NCBI GenBank assembly: GCA_026003895.1
Contig: BPIC01000001.1
Span: 624,128 to 688,127 of the forward strand
DNA: 64,000 bases
Reading direction: 5' to 3'
DNA from: Dehalococcoidia bacterium
GTDB taxonomy: Bacteria; Chloroflexota; Dehalococcoidia; SpSt-223
Shown here: piece by piece, positions 42,708 to 50,535 of the stretch
How positions within the stretch are numbered: position 1 is the first letter of the stretch
Layout of the letters: every line of letters starts with the position of its first letter
Made by a program: the position numbers and the translations under genes
The notes under the pieces: model-generated
What the model saw: the letters and a program-made list of their open reading frames with translations, nothing else
Told to the model about the DNA's origin: nothing
The model's database searches: none

Positions 42708-43169
42708 TTACCAGAGCATGACGGCTGCGACCGTGCAGCCATACCGTTCGACGCGATGCTCGCATGACTCGAGGATCAGCTCGTGCAGGTCGAGGCCGCG
42801 GCGGGCAAACGCCTCCTCGACCTGGGCGCGGACGACCGACTCGGCCTCCGCTGCCGTCATCGCCCCAGCATGCTCGAAGATCACCCCATACTGGTCCTTC
42901 GAGCGCCCGACACCGACGCAGCTCGCGATGACCTGCCCCGGCGTATCGCTTTCGGCGACCGAATAGACCATCGGCGCCAAGGTCCCCTCGACGAGATGGC
43001 TCGGCCGCTCAAACATCCGTTGTGCACCCTTTGGCAGGATGCTGCTCACTCGGATGAGGTTGAGATTTCCCACCCCAGCGTTGAGCAGGGCATTGTCAAA
43101 GGCGTTCAGCTCGGTGCCGCCCTCAGCGGCGCCGGACGTTATCCAGAACCGCTCAGGAACTTGCCACAT
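42708..43169 (-). CDS. pdaD: Pyruvoyl-dependent arginine decarboxylase
   Basis: Converts arginine to agmatine. WQVPERFWITSGAAEGGTELNAFDNALLNAGVGN is the archetypal N-terminus, and the self-cleaving serine pair is in NLIRVSSILPKGAQ. Its 154 aa match the archaeal enzymes. The track shows it fused in frame to an upstream reading; the ATG at 43169, behind GAGGG, is the real start and overlaps the end of bpsA by 17 bp. This archaeal-type enzyme replaces the PLP-dependent SpeA and provides agmatine for SpeE. The symbol follows the archaeal/chlamydial name. Confidence 0.93.
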   Translation of the reverse strand: MWQVPERFWITSGAAEGGTELNAFDNALLNAGVGNLNLIRVSSILPKGAQRMFERPSHLVEGTLAPMVYSVAESDTPGQVIASCVGVGRSKDQYGVIFEHAGAMTAAEAESVVRAQVEEAFARRGLDLHELILESCEHRVERYGCTVAAVMLW

Positions 43170-44235
43170 CGGAATCCCTCTTGGTGTGGAGTAGGCTCTC
43201 GGCGCCGACGTAGAGCGTCGCCTCGTCGACGGGGGCCGCCGCCAAGACCGAGTCTTCAAACGTCTCGATCCGGTAGAGCGACGACCGATACCAGTTTGTC
43301 TGTGGCGCTCGCCGCAACGGCGCCAAGTCGTCGCGGACGCTGCCGACGAGGTAGCCCCAGTTTTCGTAGGTGCTGAAGTCGCGGATGATGTCGGTGATGG
43401 CCACTCGGTAATAGCCGGTGAGCCGCGCCTGCAGCGCCCGCCAGTTGCGGAACGATGATTCGATGACAGTGACACCGAAGTAGCCGGCGCAGCCCGCGCC
43501 TGCGAGCGCTTCCAGCCCGCGCGCAATGAACAGCTCGAGGCCGGCGAGCGTGTCGGGTGGATCGGTGAAGAAGGTGTGGAAGGAGCCGGCGAGCGAAGGG
43601 GGCAGCGGATTGCGCAAATCGACGGTCTGCACCTCGAGCGGCAGCCGCTCGGCGGCGGCGACCTGCCGGATGAAGTCGTTTAGGCGCTCGTCGATCTCGA
43701 CAACAACGACGCGGCGCGGCAAGCCGGTGAGCGCCGCGGCCACCCCCATCAGGTCGTCGTCGCCCAGCACGATCAGGTCGCGTCCGGCGAGGTCCCCCCG
43801 GTCGGCGAAGGCCGCGAGACGCGCGAAGACCGTGTCGGTCGTGACGTAGGCTTGGTCGTAGGTTTCGATCGGCTGAGGACGACCGCCTTCGATCGCCTCG
43901 AAGCGGCGGCGCGCTTCGGCAAGCTGCTCGTCGCTGACGCCGCGGCCGGCACAGCCGGTGCAGCGGAGCGAGGGCCGCGGAACCGCATTCCGTTCGGCGG
44001 CGAGCGCTCGTCCTCGTTCCGTGAGCGCGATCGACGTCTCACCGACGTCGGCGAGCCCTTCGGCAGCGAGCACCCGCACCGTTTCGACGACTTGGTTGAA
44101 CGGACACTTGGCGAGGTCCACGGTTTGCCACAGGTCGGCCGAAGCCGGAATGGCCGTGAGGATCCGCTCGATGTCGCGTTCCGTCGTCGGGATGGCGGTT
44201 CGTTCGCTGACCAGGGCAGCTAGCCGGGCATACAA
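43153..44235 (-). CDS. bpsA: N4-bis(aminopropyl)spermidine synthase (branched-chain polyamine synthase)
   Basis: Adds two aminopropyl groups to the central nitrogen of spermidine. The 360-aa chain has an N-terminal winged-helix-like part, a Cys motif RCTGCAGRG, then DLIVLGDDDLMGVAAALTGLPRRVVVVEID (the BpsA GDDDL motif, replacing the GGGDG of SpeE) and FHTFFTDPPDTLAGLELF (the DPP active-site segment). Start is TTG with a strong GAGGGGGAG ribosome site 5-6 nt upstream; the nearby ATG is out of frame. It is first in the polyamine operon, behind a long leader. The identification rests on motifs and on the neighbouring pdaD/speD/speE/speB genes. Confidence 0.9.
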   Translation of the reverse strand: MYARLAALVSERTAIPTTERDIERILTAIPASADLWQTVDLAKCPFNQVVETVRVLAAEGLADVGETSIALTERGRALAAERNAVPRPSLRCTGCAGRGVSDEQLAEARRRFEAIEGGRPQPIETYDQAYVTTDTVFARLAAFADRGDLAGRDLIVLGDDDLMGVAAALTGLPRRVVVVEIDERLNDFIRQVAAAERLPLEVQTVDLRNPLPPSLAGSFHTFFTDPPDTLAGLELFIARGLEALAGAGCAGYFGVTVIESSFRNWRALQARLTGYYRVAITDIIRDFSTYENWGYLVGSVRDDLAPLRRAPQTNWYRSSLYRIETFEDSVLAAAPVDEATLYVGAESLLHTKRDSDVASS

Positions 44236-44447
44236 TCGTTCTCCCCCTCAGGAGGCCGGAGCTCCTAACCCCTAACCCGCACCGAGGCACGCGGCTCCTC
44301 ATGAGCACGATCACGAGGCGCCGGGAATGGCCTGTTTGGGTTGGCGCGCCCGCATGGGGCGTTCCCCCGACACGACAAAACCCCCGGCTCACTGGGCGGA
44401 GCTGTTTTAGCAGCCGCGCCCGGCCAACCGAGGGCCTTGGTGTCAGG
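44236..44447 (-). other. Structured leader of the polyamine operon (candidate regulatory RNA)
   Basis: About 210 nt lie between the predicted transcript start and the bpsA TTG with no ORF. On the minus strand the leader can fold a long hairpin, GGGCGCGGCTG-CTAAAA-CAGCTCCGCCC (44421-44394, one internal mismatch), followed 13 nt later by GGGGGTTTTG, then a GGGG-GAACG-CCCC hairpin. Near the start codon, AGGAG-CTCCGG-CCTCCT could sequester the ribosome site. I recognise no known riboswitch class, SRP RNA or tmRNA here. Confidence 0.45.
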
Positions 44448-44453
44448 ACCTCC

Positions 44454-44482
44454 ATTATACAGCGGGGCGTATGCCCTCGCAA
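44454..44482 (-). promoter_or_regulatory. Promoter of the polyamine operon
   Basis: On the minus strand TTGCGA (4/6) and a perfect TATAAT are separated by 17 bp, pointing towards bpsA. It lies in the gap shared with the divergent MFS gene. Confidence 0.65.
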
Positions 44483-44536
44483 ATTTGCCCAGTCTCCCGC
44501 GCCTCTCGCTGCGGATTGCAGGTACTATCTCTTCTC

Positions 44537-45865
44537 ATGACCGCGACCGAGCAGCCAACAGCCGTGCCACGCTGGGCTGGGTTGCTGTACGCCGAAGGCG
44601 CCTTCGGCTTCAACGTGCTCCATCAGATGCAGACCCTTTGGCTCGTCTATTTCTACGCGCCTCCGACCGAGAGCGGGCGAACGGCGCTTGCCCCAATCGC
44701 GCTGCTGACGGTGCTGTTTGCTCTCGGCCGGCTGGTCGAAGCGTTCGACGACCTCGCGATCGGCTATTGGAGCGATGTGACGCGGTCGCGCTGGGGACGG
44801 CGGTTGCCCTTTATCGTCGCTGGCGCCCCGTTTGTCGGCATTCTTTTTGTCCTTCTCTGGCTGCCGCCTCCCCTCGAGCCGGTCGGGGTTGCGTTCTACG
44901 TCTTCCTTGTTCTCCAAGGCTTCTATTTTGCGGCAACGGTCGTGCAGCAGCCGTACGAGGCGGTGCTTGCCGAGATGAGCCGCGATTCGGCGACGCGGGT
45001 GCGTGTCTCGACGTGGAAAGTTGCATTTGGAGTCGTCGGTGCGGCGGTTGGGTTGATCGGAAGCGGTGTCTTGATCGAGCGGATTGGCTTCGCCGCCACC
45101 GGCGCCGTGTTTGCCGTCCTCGGCGTCGGCAGCGTCGTTCTCACGGTCGCTGGCATCCGACGCTTGCCACGCGCCCCAGCGCCCAATCAGCCAATCACCT
45201 TGCCGCGCGCCCTCCTGCTCACCACCACCAATCGGCAGTTTCTGGTCTTCGTGACCAGTTCGGTCCTGTTCTTCCTCGGGCTCAACTTGCTGACGCTGCT
45301 CCTCCCCTACTTCGCGACCGTCATCCTCCGGCAGTCTGAGGGGCTGGTGTCAATGCTGACGGCGGCGTTCACCGCGGTTGCCTTTCTCTCGCTGCCCCTC
45401 GTCGGACGGCTGGCAGCGTGGCGGTCGAAGGCGTTCGCCTTTAAGGCGGCGATGGGGGCGCTCGGCCTCTTGCTGCCGGGCCTGTTCTTCGTCGGGCTCC
45501 TTCCTGGCATCGACCCGGTGACGCAAGGCTTTGTCTACGTCGCGGTGCTCGGCGTGCCGATGGCGGCGTTGTTCGTGCTGCCGAGCCCGCTCATCGCCGA
45601 CATCATTGACGACGATGCGCGCCGCACCGGAATGCGGCGGGAGGGAATTTATTACGCGGCCGACGTGACGGTGCGAAAGCTCGGCTTCGCCCTCTCGACC
45701 GCGATCTTTGGCGCGGTGCTCGCTGCCTTCGGCTATTCGGCGGAGCAACCGCTCGGAGTCCGGTTGGTTGGACCGATCGCTGGGTTCGGCGTGCTCCTTG
45801 GCTTGCTCCTCTTCTCCGTCGGCTACCGGCTGCCCGACCGCATCGACCCCGATCCTTCCAAATAG
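44537..45865 (+). CDS. MFS transporter, GPH (MelB-like) sugar:cation symporter family
   Basis: 442 aa with 12 predicted membrane helices. The cytoplasmic loop DDLAIGYWSDVTRSRWGRRLPFIV is the GPH/MelB signature (D-x-x-x-G-x-x-x-D-x-T-x-S-R-W-G-R-R). The C-terminal half has SPLIADIIDDDARRTGMRREGIYYAADV, also typical. The substrate is probably a glycoside or other small solute. The ATG is 22 codons inside the track ORF, close behind a TACTAT element, so the leader may be very short. Its 3' end overlaps the convergent hydrolase gene by 43 bp. Confidence 0.85.
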   Translation: MTATEQPTAVPRWAGLLYAEGAFGFNVLHQMQTLWLVYFYAPPTESGRTALAPIALLTVLFALGRLVEAFDDLAIGYWSDVTRSRWGRRLPFIVAGAPFVGILFVLLWLPPPLEPVGVAFYVFLVLQGFYFAATVVQQPYEAVLAEMSRDSATRVRVSTWKVAFGVVGAAVGLIGSGVLIERIGFAATGAVFAVLGVGSVVLTVAGIRRLPRAPAPNQPITLPRALLLTTTNRQFLVFVTSSVLFFLGLNLLTLLLPYFATVILRQSEGLVSMLTAAFTAVAFLSLPLVGRLAAWRSKAFAFKAAMGALGLLLPGLFFVGLLPGIDPVTQGFVYVAVLGVPMAALFVLPSPLIADIIDDDARRTGMRREGIYYAADVTVRKLGFALSTAIFGAVLAAFGYSAEQPLGVRLVGPIAGFGVLLGLLLFSVGYRLPDRIDPDPSK

Positions 45866-46863
45866 GCGATCGCCCGCACGACGAAGCCTCCCAAGCGGAC
45901 GAGGTCGTGTAGGCTCGCCAGCGACAGCGCAGATCGCGGTTGGACGTGCTCGAACAGGTCGACAATCGCGAGCGCCGCCACACGGTCGGGACCAAGCGCC
46001 CGTGCCAGCTTCAGCGACTCCGAGTAATGGACCATGTGATCCCGCCGATCGTGGAGGATCAGGACGGGCGCACGCAGCCGTTCGATGCCCGTGGCAGGGT
46101 TGAGCGCGGCGAGGATCTCCCGCTCGCGTGCGGGTGCGGCCGCGAGCATCGCGCGGGCCTCGGCCTCGTTCCTCGAGGGAAACATCCGAAGCAGGCCAGG
46201 GGCATGGAGCGCCGCGATGACGGCCAACAGGTGCTCCAGCGCTCCGGCGCTCGGCCTCCAGCGTGTGCCATCGGCCGATGGCACACCCGCTGCCGCCGCG
46301 ACCAGAAAGTCGAAGACGTCGTAGTACCCACCAAAGAAGATGACTGCCCGTACCCGGTCGGCAATCCTGTGGTCGGCGGCGGCCAGCAGCGCTGTCGAGC
46401 CGCCGACCGAAAAGCCGAGCAAACTCACGAGGGCGGGGTCGACTGCCGAATCGCGGCGCATCGCCTCTACCGCGCGGACAAAGCTTTCGGGAGGCTCGAT
46501 GCCGGGCCGCCCCCGATCGAGCGCGGCGAGACGCGGCCAGCAGACGACAAATCCGAGCCGGGCAAGGGAGGTTGCGAACCGGCCGATGACTGGCCGGTCG
46601 TGCGGGGCGGTGCGAACCCCCATCGCGATAACGATGGCCGGCCGGCGACCGCGCCACGGCGCACCGGGAAGCCAGCAATCGGAAACGACGAGGCCGGCCG
46701 GCGACGATTCGGTCGTCCGGCGCCGGCGTGGCCGCGCAGTCAGCCAGCGGAGCGGCTTCACTGGCGCGGGAAACAAGTCGAAAAGCAAAAGAAGCGCTTT
46801 CAGCACGGCGCTCACGGCGCCAAAGCGTGTACGGGGAAACCGGGGGAGACGCAGCCTGTTCAC
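45823..46863 (-). CDS. Alpha/beta hydrolase (dienelactone hydrolase-like)
   Basis: 346 aa. The nucleophile elbow is LLGFSVGGSTALL (G-x-S-x-G), the acid lies in PVLILHDRRDHMVHY and the His in LFEHVQPR. The N-terminal 60 aa contain a basic/hydrophobic segment (AVLKALLLLFDLFPAP) that may be a membrane anchor. Start is GTG. Substrate unknown. It is convergent with the MFS gene, sharing 43 bp. Confidence 0.8.
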   Translation of the reverse strand: MNRLRLPRFPRTRFGAVSAVLKALLLLFDLFPAPVKPLRWLTARPRRRRTTESSPAGLVVSDCWLPGAPWRGRRPAIVIAMGVRTAPHDRPVIGRFATSLARLGFVVCWPRLAALDRGRPGIEPPESFVRAVEAMRRDSAVDPALVSLLGFSVGGSTALLAAADHRIADRVRAVIFFGGYYDVFDFLVAAAAGVPSADGTRWRPSAGALEHLLAVIAALHAPGLLRMFPSRNEAEARAMLAAAPAREREILAALNPATGIERLRAPVLILHDRRDHMVHYSESLKLARALGPDRVAALAIVDLFEHVQPRSALSLASLHDLVRLGGFVVRAIAYLEGSGSMRSGSR

Positions 46864-46931
46864 AGCGAGATTGTCGCATCCGCCGTCTTGCTGGTGAGCA
46901 CGAGCACATGCTAGCCCGTCCTGAGGGGACG

Positions 46932-47294
46932 ATGTATGATGCGAGCCGAACCGCGGATGAGGGGGCTGGTATCACACACCAGATCGATCTGCGTCGTCTT
47001 CGCAGGCCGTCACTCTTCCGCGACCAGTCGAGCCGCTGGCAGTCGTTCGTCGATCGTGGGGCGGTGGTGGTCGGGATCGTTGCGCCGCTCTCGACGGTTC
47101 CCCAAATCGTCCAGATCTATTCCTCGCGGAGTGCGGAGGACCTGAACTTGGGAACGTGGGGGCTCTTTGTCGCCTTCGGCCTATTTTGGCTGCTGTACGG
47201 CGCGGTCCATCGTTCCCTACCCTTGATCCTCACGAATGCCCTCTGGCTCATTTGCTACGGCGCCGTGATCTTCGGGGCGGTGGTCTATCGCTAG
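46932..47294 (+). CDS. SemiSWEET / PQ-loop sugar transporter
   Basis: 120 aa. After a hydrophilic N-terminal extension of about 35 aa come three helices: AVVVGIVAPLSTVPQIVQIY with the Pro-Gln motif, LGTWGLFVAFGLFWLLYGAV and LPLILTNALWLICYGAVIFGAVV. SemiSWEETs work as dimers to move sugars. The ATG is 68 codons into the track ORF, behind GAGGGGAC. It lies 21 bp before the cytochrome gene, with which it may be co-transcribed. Confidence 0.85.
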   Translation: MYDASRTADEGAGITHQIDLRRLRRPSLFRDQSSRWQSFVDRGAVVVGIVAPLSTVPQIVQIYSSRSAEDLNLGTWGLFVAFGLFWLLYGAVHRSLPLILTNALWLICYGAVIFGAVVYR

Positions 47295-47315
47295 AGCGTT
47301 GCGTGGGAGGTAGCG

Positions 47316-49790
47316 ATGAGGGGTCGGCTCCTTGCGGGAGGACTGGCTGCCGGGGCGGTGTTGGCTGCTGCGGTTGGTGTCTGGGCCTTCAGCCTCGGCG
47401 CGGCCAGCGCCCAAAGCGGCTGTGAGCGCCCGCCTGCCGACGGCCCGCGCTTCAGCGCTTGGCTCAAAGCGGGCTGTTATCGCGAGTGGTTCCACGACTC
47501 CGAGATTCGCTCGACCGGCCCAGTCATCGACGGCGTCGACAACTCCACCCACGGCCGCGTCCGCGTCTACTACTCCCCCGAGATGGTGCGTTGGCTCGAA
47601 GCCGGGCGTCCCGGCGGGCGGCCTCCGGCAGGCGCGATCCTCGTGAAGGAGCAATATCCTCCCACCGGCAGCGAACTCCAGGGCTGGACCGCCATGCTCC
47701 GCGATGAGCGCATGTCGTGGGACGGCTGGTTCTGGTTTCAAGAGTTCTTCGGTTATGGCATTCAGGCCGAGTTCGGGTCGAGCGGCTGCCTGCGCTGTCA
47801 TGCCTCGGCGGTCAACGGCACGACCTATGCCTCGCTTGCCAACGCTCGCGGCGAGACGATCACCTATCCGGCGCCCGGTGAGATTCAGTGGTATCCCGGG
47901 CACGTCTCGACCATCCAGGACGACCCGGCTGCCTCGCAGTTGCTTCGGAAGCCGCTCGCCCAGCCCGACCCGGCGTTTCTCGCGCTGTTCCCGGGGCTGC
48001 CCATCACCTCCCAGCCCCTTCCAATCCCCAACCACGAGTTCGATCACGTCTGGCGACGGCCGGACGGCGGTCCTCACTTCGTGACCAGCGACCAGTGCAT
48101 CGGCTGCCACAACGCCTACGATCTCCCCAACATGCAACTCACCGACAGCGCAGGCCGTATCCTGAACCTCGCTCCCTATGGCGAGTGGAGCGCCTCGCTG
48201 ATGGGCCTCTCTGGGCGCGACCCAGTCTTCCATGCCCAGCTCGAAGCCGAAACCACGACCTATCGGCCCGGGGTCTCGGCCTTCACCCAAAACCTCTGCT
48301 ACCGCTGCCACGGCGCGATGGGCGAGCGCCAGATCCACCTCGACGGCAAGGGGCCATTCCAGCATGAGATGGTCTATGCCACCAGCGGTCCGAACGCCAT
48401 CTACGGCGCACTCGCCCGCGACGGCGTGTCGTGCATGGTTTGTCACACGATCGCACCGGAAGGCTTGGGCACACCGTCGACGTTCTCGGGCAATTTCAAT
48501 GTTGGACCGTCGAACGCGGTTGTAGGCCCCTTCGAGAACCCGAAAACCTTCCCGATGGAGCAGGCGCTCGGCATCACGCCGAAGTTTGGGAGCCAGATCT
48601 CGTCGAGTGCTCTCTGCGGCTCCTGCCACACCGTCATCCTGCCGAAAGTGCCGACGGGCTACCAAGGCGACCCCACCACCGACCCGACCATCGAATACGA
48701 AGTCGAGCAGGCGACCTACCTCGAATGGCGCAACAGCGCCTACCAGAATGAAATCGAGCCGATCGAGCCGAAGACCGCCCAGACCTGCCAGGGTTGCCAC
48801 ATGCCGCAGACCTTCGACGGCAAAACACTCCGCTTTAAGATTGCGAACATCGAAGAGCCGGATTACCCCCCGACGGACAACCGCGCCCCGGACGACGAGA
48901 TTCGGCTTTCGCCGCGCGAGCCGTTCTCGCGCCACACCCTCGTTGGCATCAACCTCTTTGTCATGCAGATGTTTCAGCAGTTCCGCGGCCTGCTCGGCAT
49001 CGCGGCGCCGGATACCGCCTCCGACCAGAAGCAGACCGCAACCGACTTCCTCACTGCCAACCAAGCGAGCCTCGAGCTTGCGCGGACGGGGAGTGCCCGG
49101 CTGGAGATCGTTGGGACGCGTCTCACCGACGCCGGCCTCGAGACGACGGTCCGTGTGACCAACCTCGCGGGCCACAAGCTTCCCAGCGGCGTCGGTTTTC
49201 GCCGCGCGTGGCTCGAGTTCACCGTCCTCGATGCCAGCGGGCGCGTCCTCTGGGCGAGTGGCCGGCCCAACGCCCTCGGCGTCATCACTGGTCCGGACGG
49301 CGCTCCTCTTGCCACCGAGTTTGCCACCGACACGTGGCAGCCGCACTACCAGCGCATCACCCAGCAAGACCACGTCCAGATCTACGAAGAGCGGACGCTG
49401 GATGACCAGTTCCGCTTGACCACGAGCTTTCTGGCGCGGTTCTACAACGTGAAGGACAACCGGCTGTTGCCGAAGGGGTGGAAGAACGACACGCCCGGGA
49501 CGGAGTTCATGCAGCCCGAGGAGGTGTTTGGGGACGAGCGCTACTTCGATGGGAGCGGCAGCGACGAGGTGGTGTATGTGGTGCCGCGTGAGGTGGCGGC
49601 GCAAGCGGGGAGCGTGCGGGTGGTGCTGCACTATCAGAGCATCCCGCCCTACTACCTGCGGGACCGCTTCCGGACGGCGGGGCCGGAGACGGGGCGGTTG
49701 GCGTATTTGGCCAGCCATCTCCAGACGGCAGGCACGCCCATCGAAGGCTGGACGCTGCGCCTTGCCGAGGCCGCCATCCCTCTCCGCTAA
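47316..49790 (+). CDS. Hexahaem c-type cytochrome with cytochrome P460-like N-terminus
   Basis: 824 aa, exported (signal peptide LAAGAVLAAAVGVWAFSLGAASA). The first about 170 mature residues (RVRVYYSPEMVRWLEAG, GAILVKEQYP, GWTAMLRDERMSWDGWFWFQEFF, then CLRCH) follow the P460 pattern, which in other proteins oxidises hydroxylamine. Five more haem sites follow: CIGCH, CYRCH, CMVCH, CGSCH and CQGCH, giving six in all. The C-terminal 300 aa lack haems and are beta-rich (LEIVGTRLTDAGLETTVRVTNLAGHKLPSG). No membrane anchor beyond the signal is seen. It is a likely extracellular electron-transfer or nitrogen/sulfur redox protein; the reaction is unknown. A strong GGAGGTAGCG ribosome site precedes the ATG. 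Confidence 0.85.
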   Translation: MRGRLLAGGLAAGAVLAAAVGVWAFSLGAASAQSGCERPPADGPRFSAWLKAGCYREWFHDSEIRSTGPVIDGVDNSTHGRVRVYYSPEMVRWLEAGRPGGRPPAGAILVKEQYPPTGSELQGWTAMLRDERMSWDGWFWFQEFFGYGIQAEFGSSGCLRCHASAVNGTTYASLANARGETITYPAPGEIQWYPGHVSTIQDDPAASQLLRKPLAQPDPAFLALFPGLPITSQPLPIPNHEFDHVWRRPDGGPHFVTSDQCIGCHNAYDLPNMQLTDSAGRILNLAPYGEWSASLMGLSGRDPVFHAQLEAETTTYRPGVSAFTQNLCYRCHGAMGERQIHLDGKGPFQHEMVYATSGPNAIYGALARDGVSCMVCHTIAPEGLGTPSTFSGNFNVGPSNAVVGPFENPKTFPMEQALGITPKFGSQISSSALCGSCHTVILPKVPTGYQGDPTTDPTIEYEVEQATYLEWRNSAYQNEIEPIEPKTAQTCQGCHMPQTFDGKTLRFKIANIEEPDYPPTDNRAPDDEIRLSPREPFSRHTLVGINLFVMQMFQQFRGLLGIAAPDTASDQKQTATDFLTANQASLELARTGSARLEIVGTRLTDAGLETTVRVTNLAGHKLPSGVGFRRAWLEFTVLDASGRVLWASGRPNALGVITGPDGAPLATEFATDTWQPHYQRITQQDHVQIYEERTLDDQFRLTTSFLARFYNVKDNRLLPKGWKNDTPGTEFMQPEEVFGDERYFDGSGSDEVVYVVPREVAAQAGSVRVVLHYQSIPPYYLRDRFRTAGPETGRLAYLASHLQTAGTPIEGWTLRLAEAAIPLR

Positions 49791-49841
49791 AGCGGTGCTC
49801 CGCCCGGTGCTGGTCGCCGTTTCCTCGTTGGGGTAGCCGCG

Positions 49842-49867
49842 AGCGGCGGGGCGCAGACCCCGCCGCT
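49842..49867. terminator. Perfect GC-rich hairpin between convergent genes (possible bidirectional terminator)
   Basis: AGCGGCGGGG-CGCAGA-CCCCGCCGCT forms a perfect 10-bp stem with a 6-nt loop. It lies between the cytochrome stop and the response-regulator stop, touching the latter. There is no U-run on either side, so termination is uncertain. Confidence 0.5.
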
Positions 49868-50535
49868 ACGGATCGACGAGGCCGATGCGGACCGCGAATC
49901 GGACGAGCTCGGCCGTTGAGGAGAGCCCGAGCTTGGCCAGGAGGTGGGCGCGGTGCGTCTGGACCGTGCTCGGGCTAATGTAGAGGGTGCTGGCGATTTC
50001 GCGGTTGGACTGACCGAGCGCGATTCCACGCAGCACTTCACGCTCTCGCTCGGTCAGCAGCGCATCGACGGAGGAAGGCGCCGGGTCGCGGCCGTCCTTG
50101 CGCATGAGCTCGATCATCTGCCGGGTGACGTGGGGGTGAAGGTAGGCCTCGCCCGCGGCGACGGCCCGAATCGCACGCACCAACTCATCGCGGCCGACGG
50201 TTTTCAGGAGGTAGCCCGACGCCCCGGCCCGAATCGACTCGAAAAACAGATCGACGTCCTGAAAGAAGGTGAGCATGATGATGGCGGTGTCGGGGATCTC
50301 GGCGCGGATCCTCCGCGCTGCCTCGATGCCGTCGAGCACCGGCATGCGCAGGTCGAGCAGGGGCGACCGTCGGTCGAAGCTGGCGAACGAGCCGCAGCGC
50401 CTCGCTCCCGTTGGCAGCATCACCGACCACCTCGATCCCCGGGACGCTGTCGAGCACCTTGACGATGCCCTCGCGGACGATAGTCTGGTCTTCCGCCACG
50501 ACGACCCGGACGACCGTCTGGTTTTCCTCAGTCAC
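49866..50535 (-). pseudogene. NarL/LuxR-type response regulator, interrupted by a +1 frameshift
   Basis: The receiver domain starts in one frame (VRVVVAEDQTIVREGIVKVL...ALRLVRQLRPTV) and continues in another (LLDLRMPVLDGIEAARRIR...GASGYLLKTVGRDEL), followed by an intact LuxR helix-turn-helix (LLTEREREVLRGIALGQSNREIASTLYISPSTVQTHRAHLL). Removing one base from the GGGG run at 50361-50364 restores a continuous protein of about 222 aa with the phospho-acceptor Asp in LLDLRMP. Either the gene is broken or the sequence has an indel. Start is GTG, inside the upstream kinase stop region, so kinase and regulator form a cognate pair. Confidence 0.85.

Noticed and set aside
42708-43526. 272-aa reading that fuses pdaD to an upstream Arg-rich stretch
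   Set aside because: The upstream part is the out-of-frame reading of bpsA; pdaD starts at the ATG behind GAGGG.
44236-44447. Considered SRP RNA, tmRNA or a known SAM/guanidine riboswitch in the polyamine leader
   Set aside because: No GGAAGGAAGCAG SRP loop, no tmRNA ends and none of the conserved cores I know; kept only as an unclassified structured leader.
47217-49718. 833-aa minus-strand ORF opposite the cytochrome gene
   Set aside because: Shadow of the plus-strand gene in GC-rich DNA: no domains, many His/Arg/Asp-rich runs, and the plus-strand frame has six haem motifs and a ribosome site.
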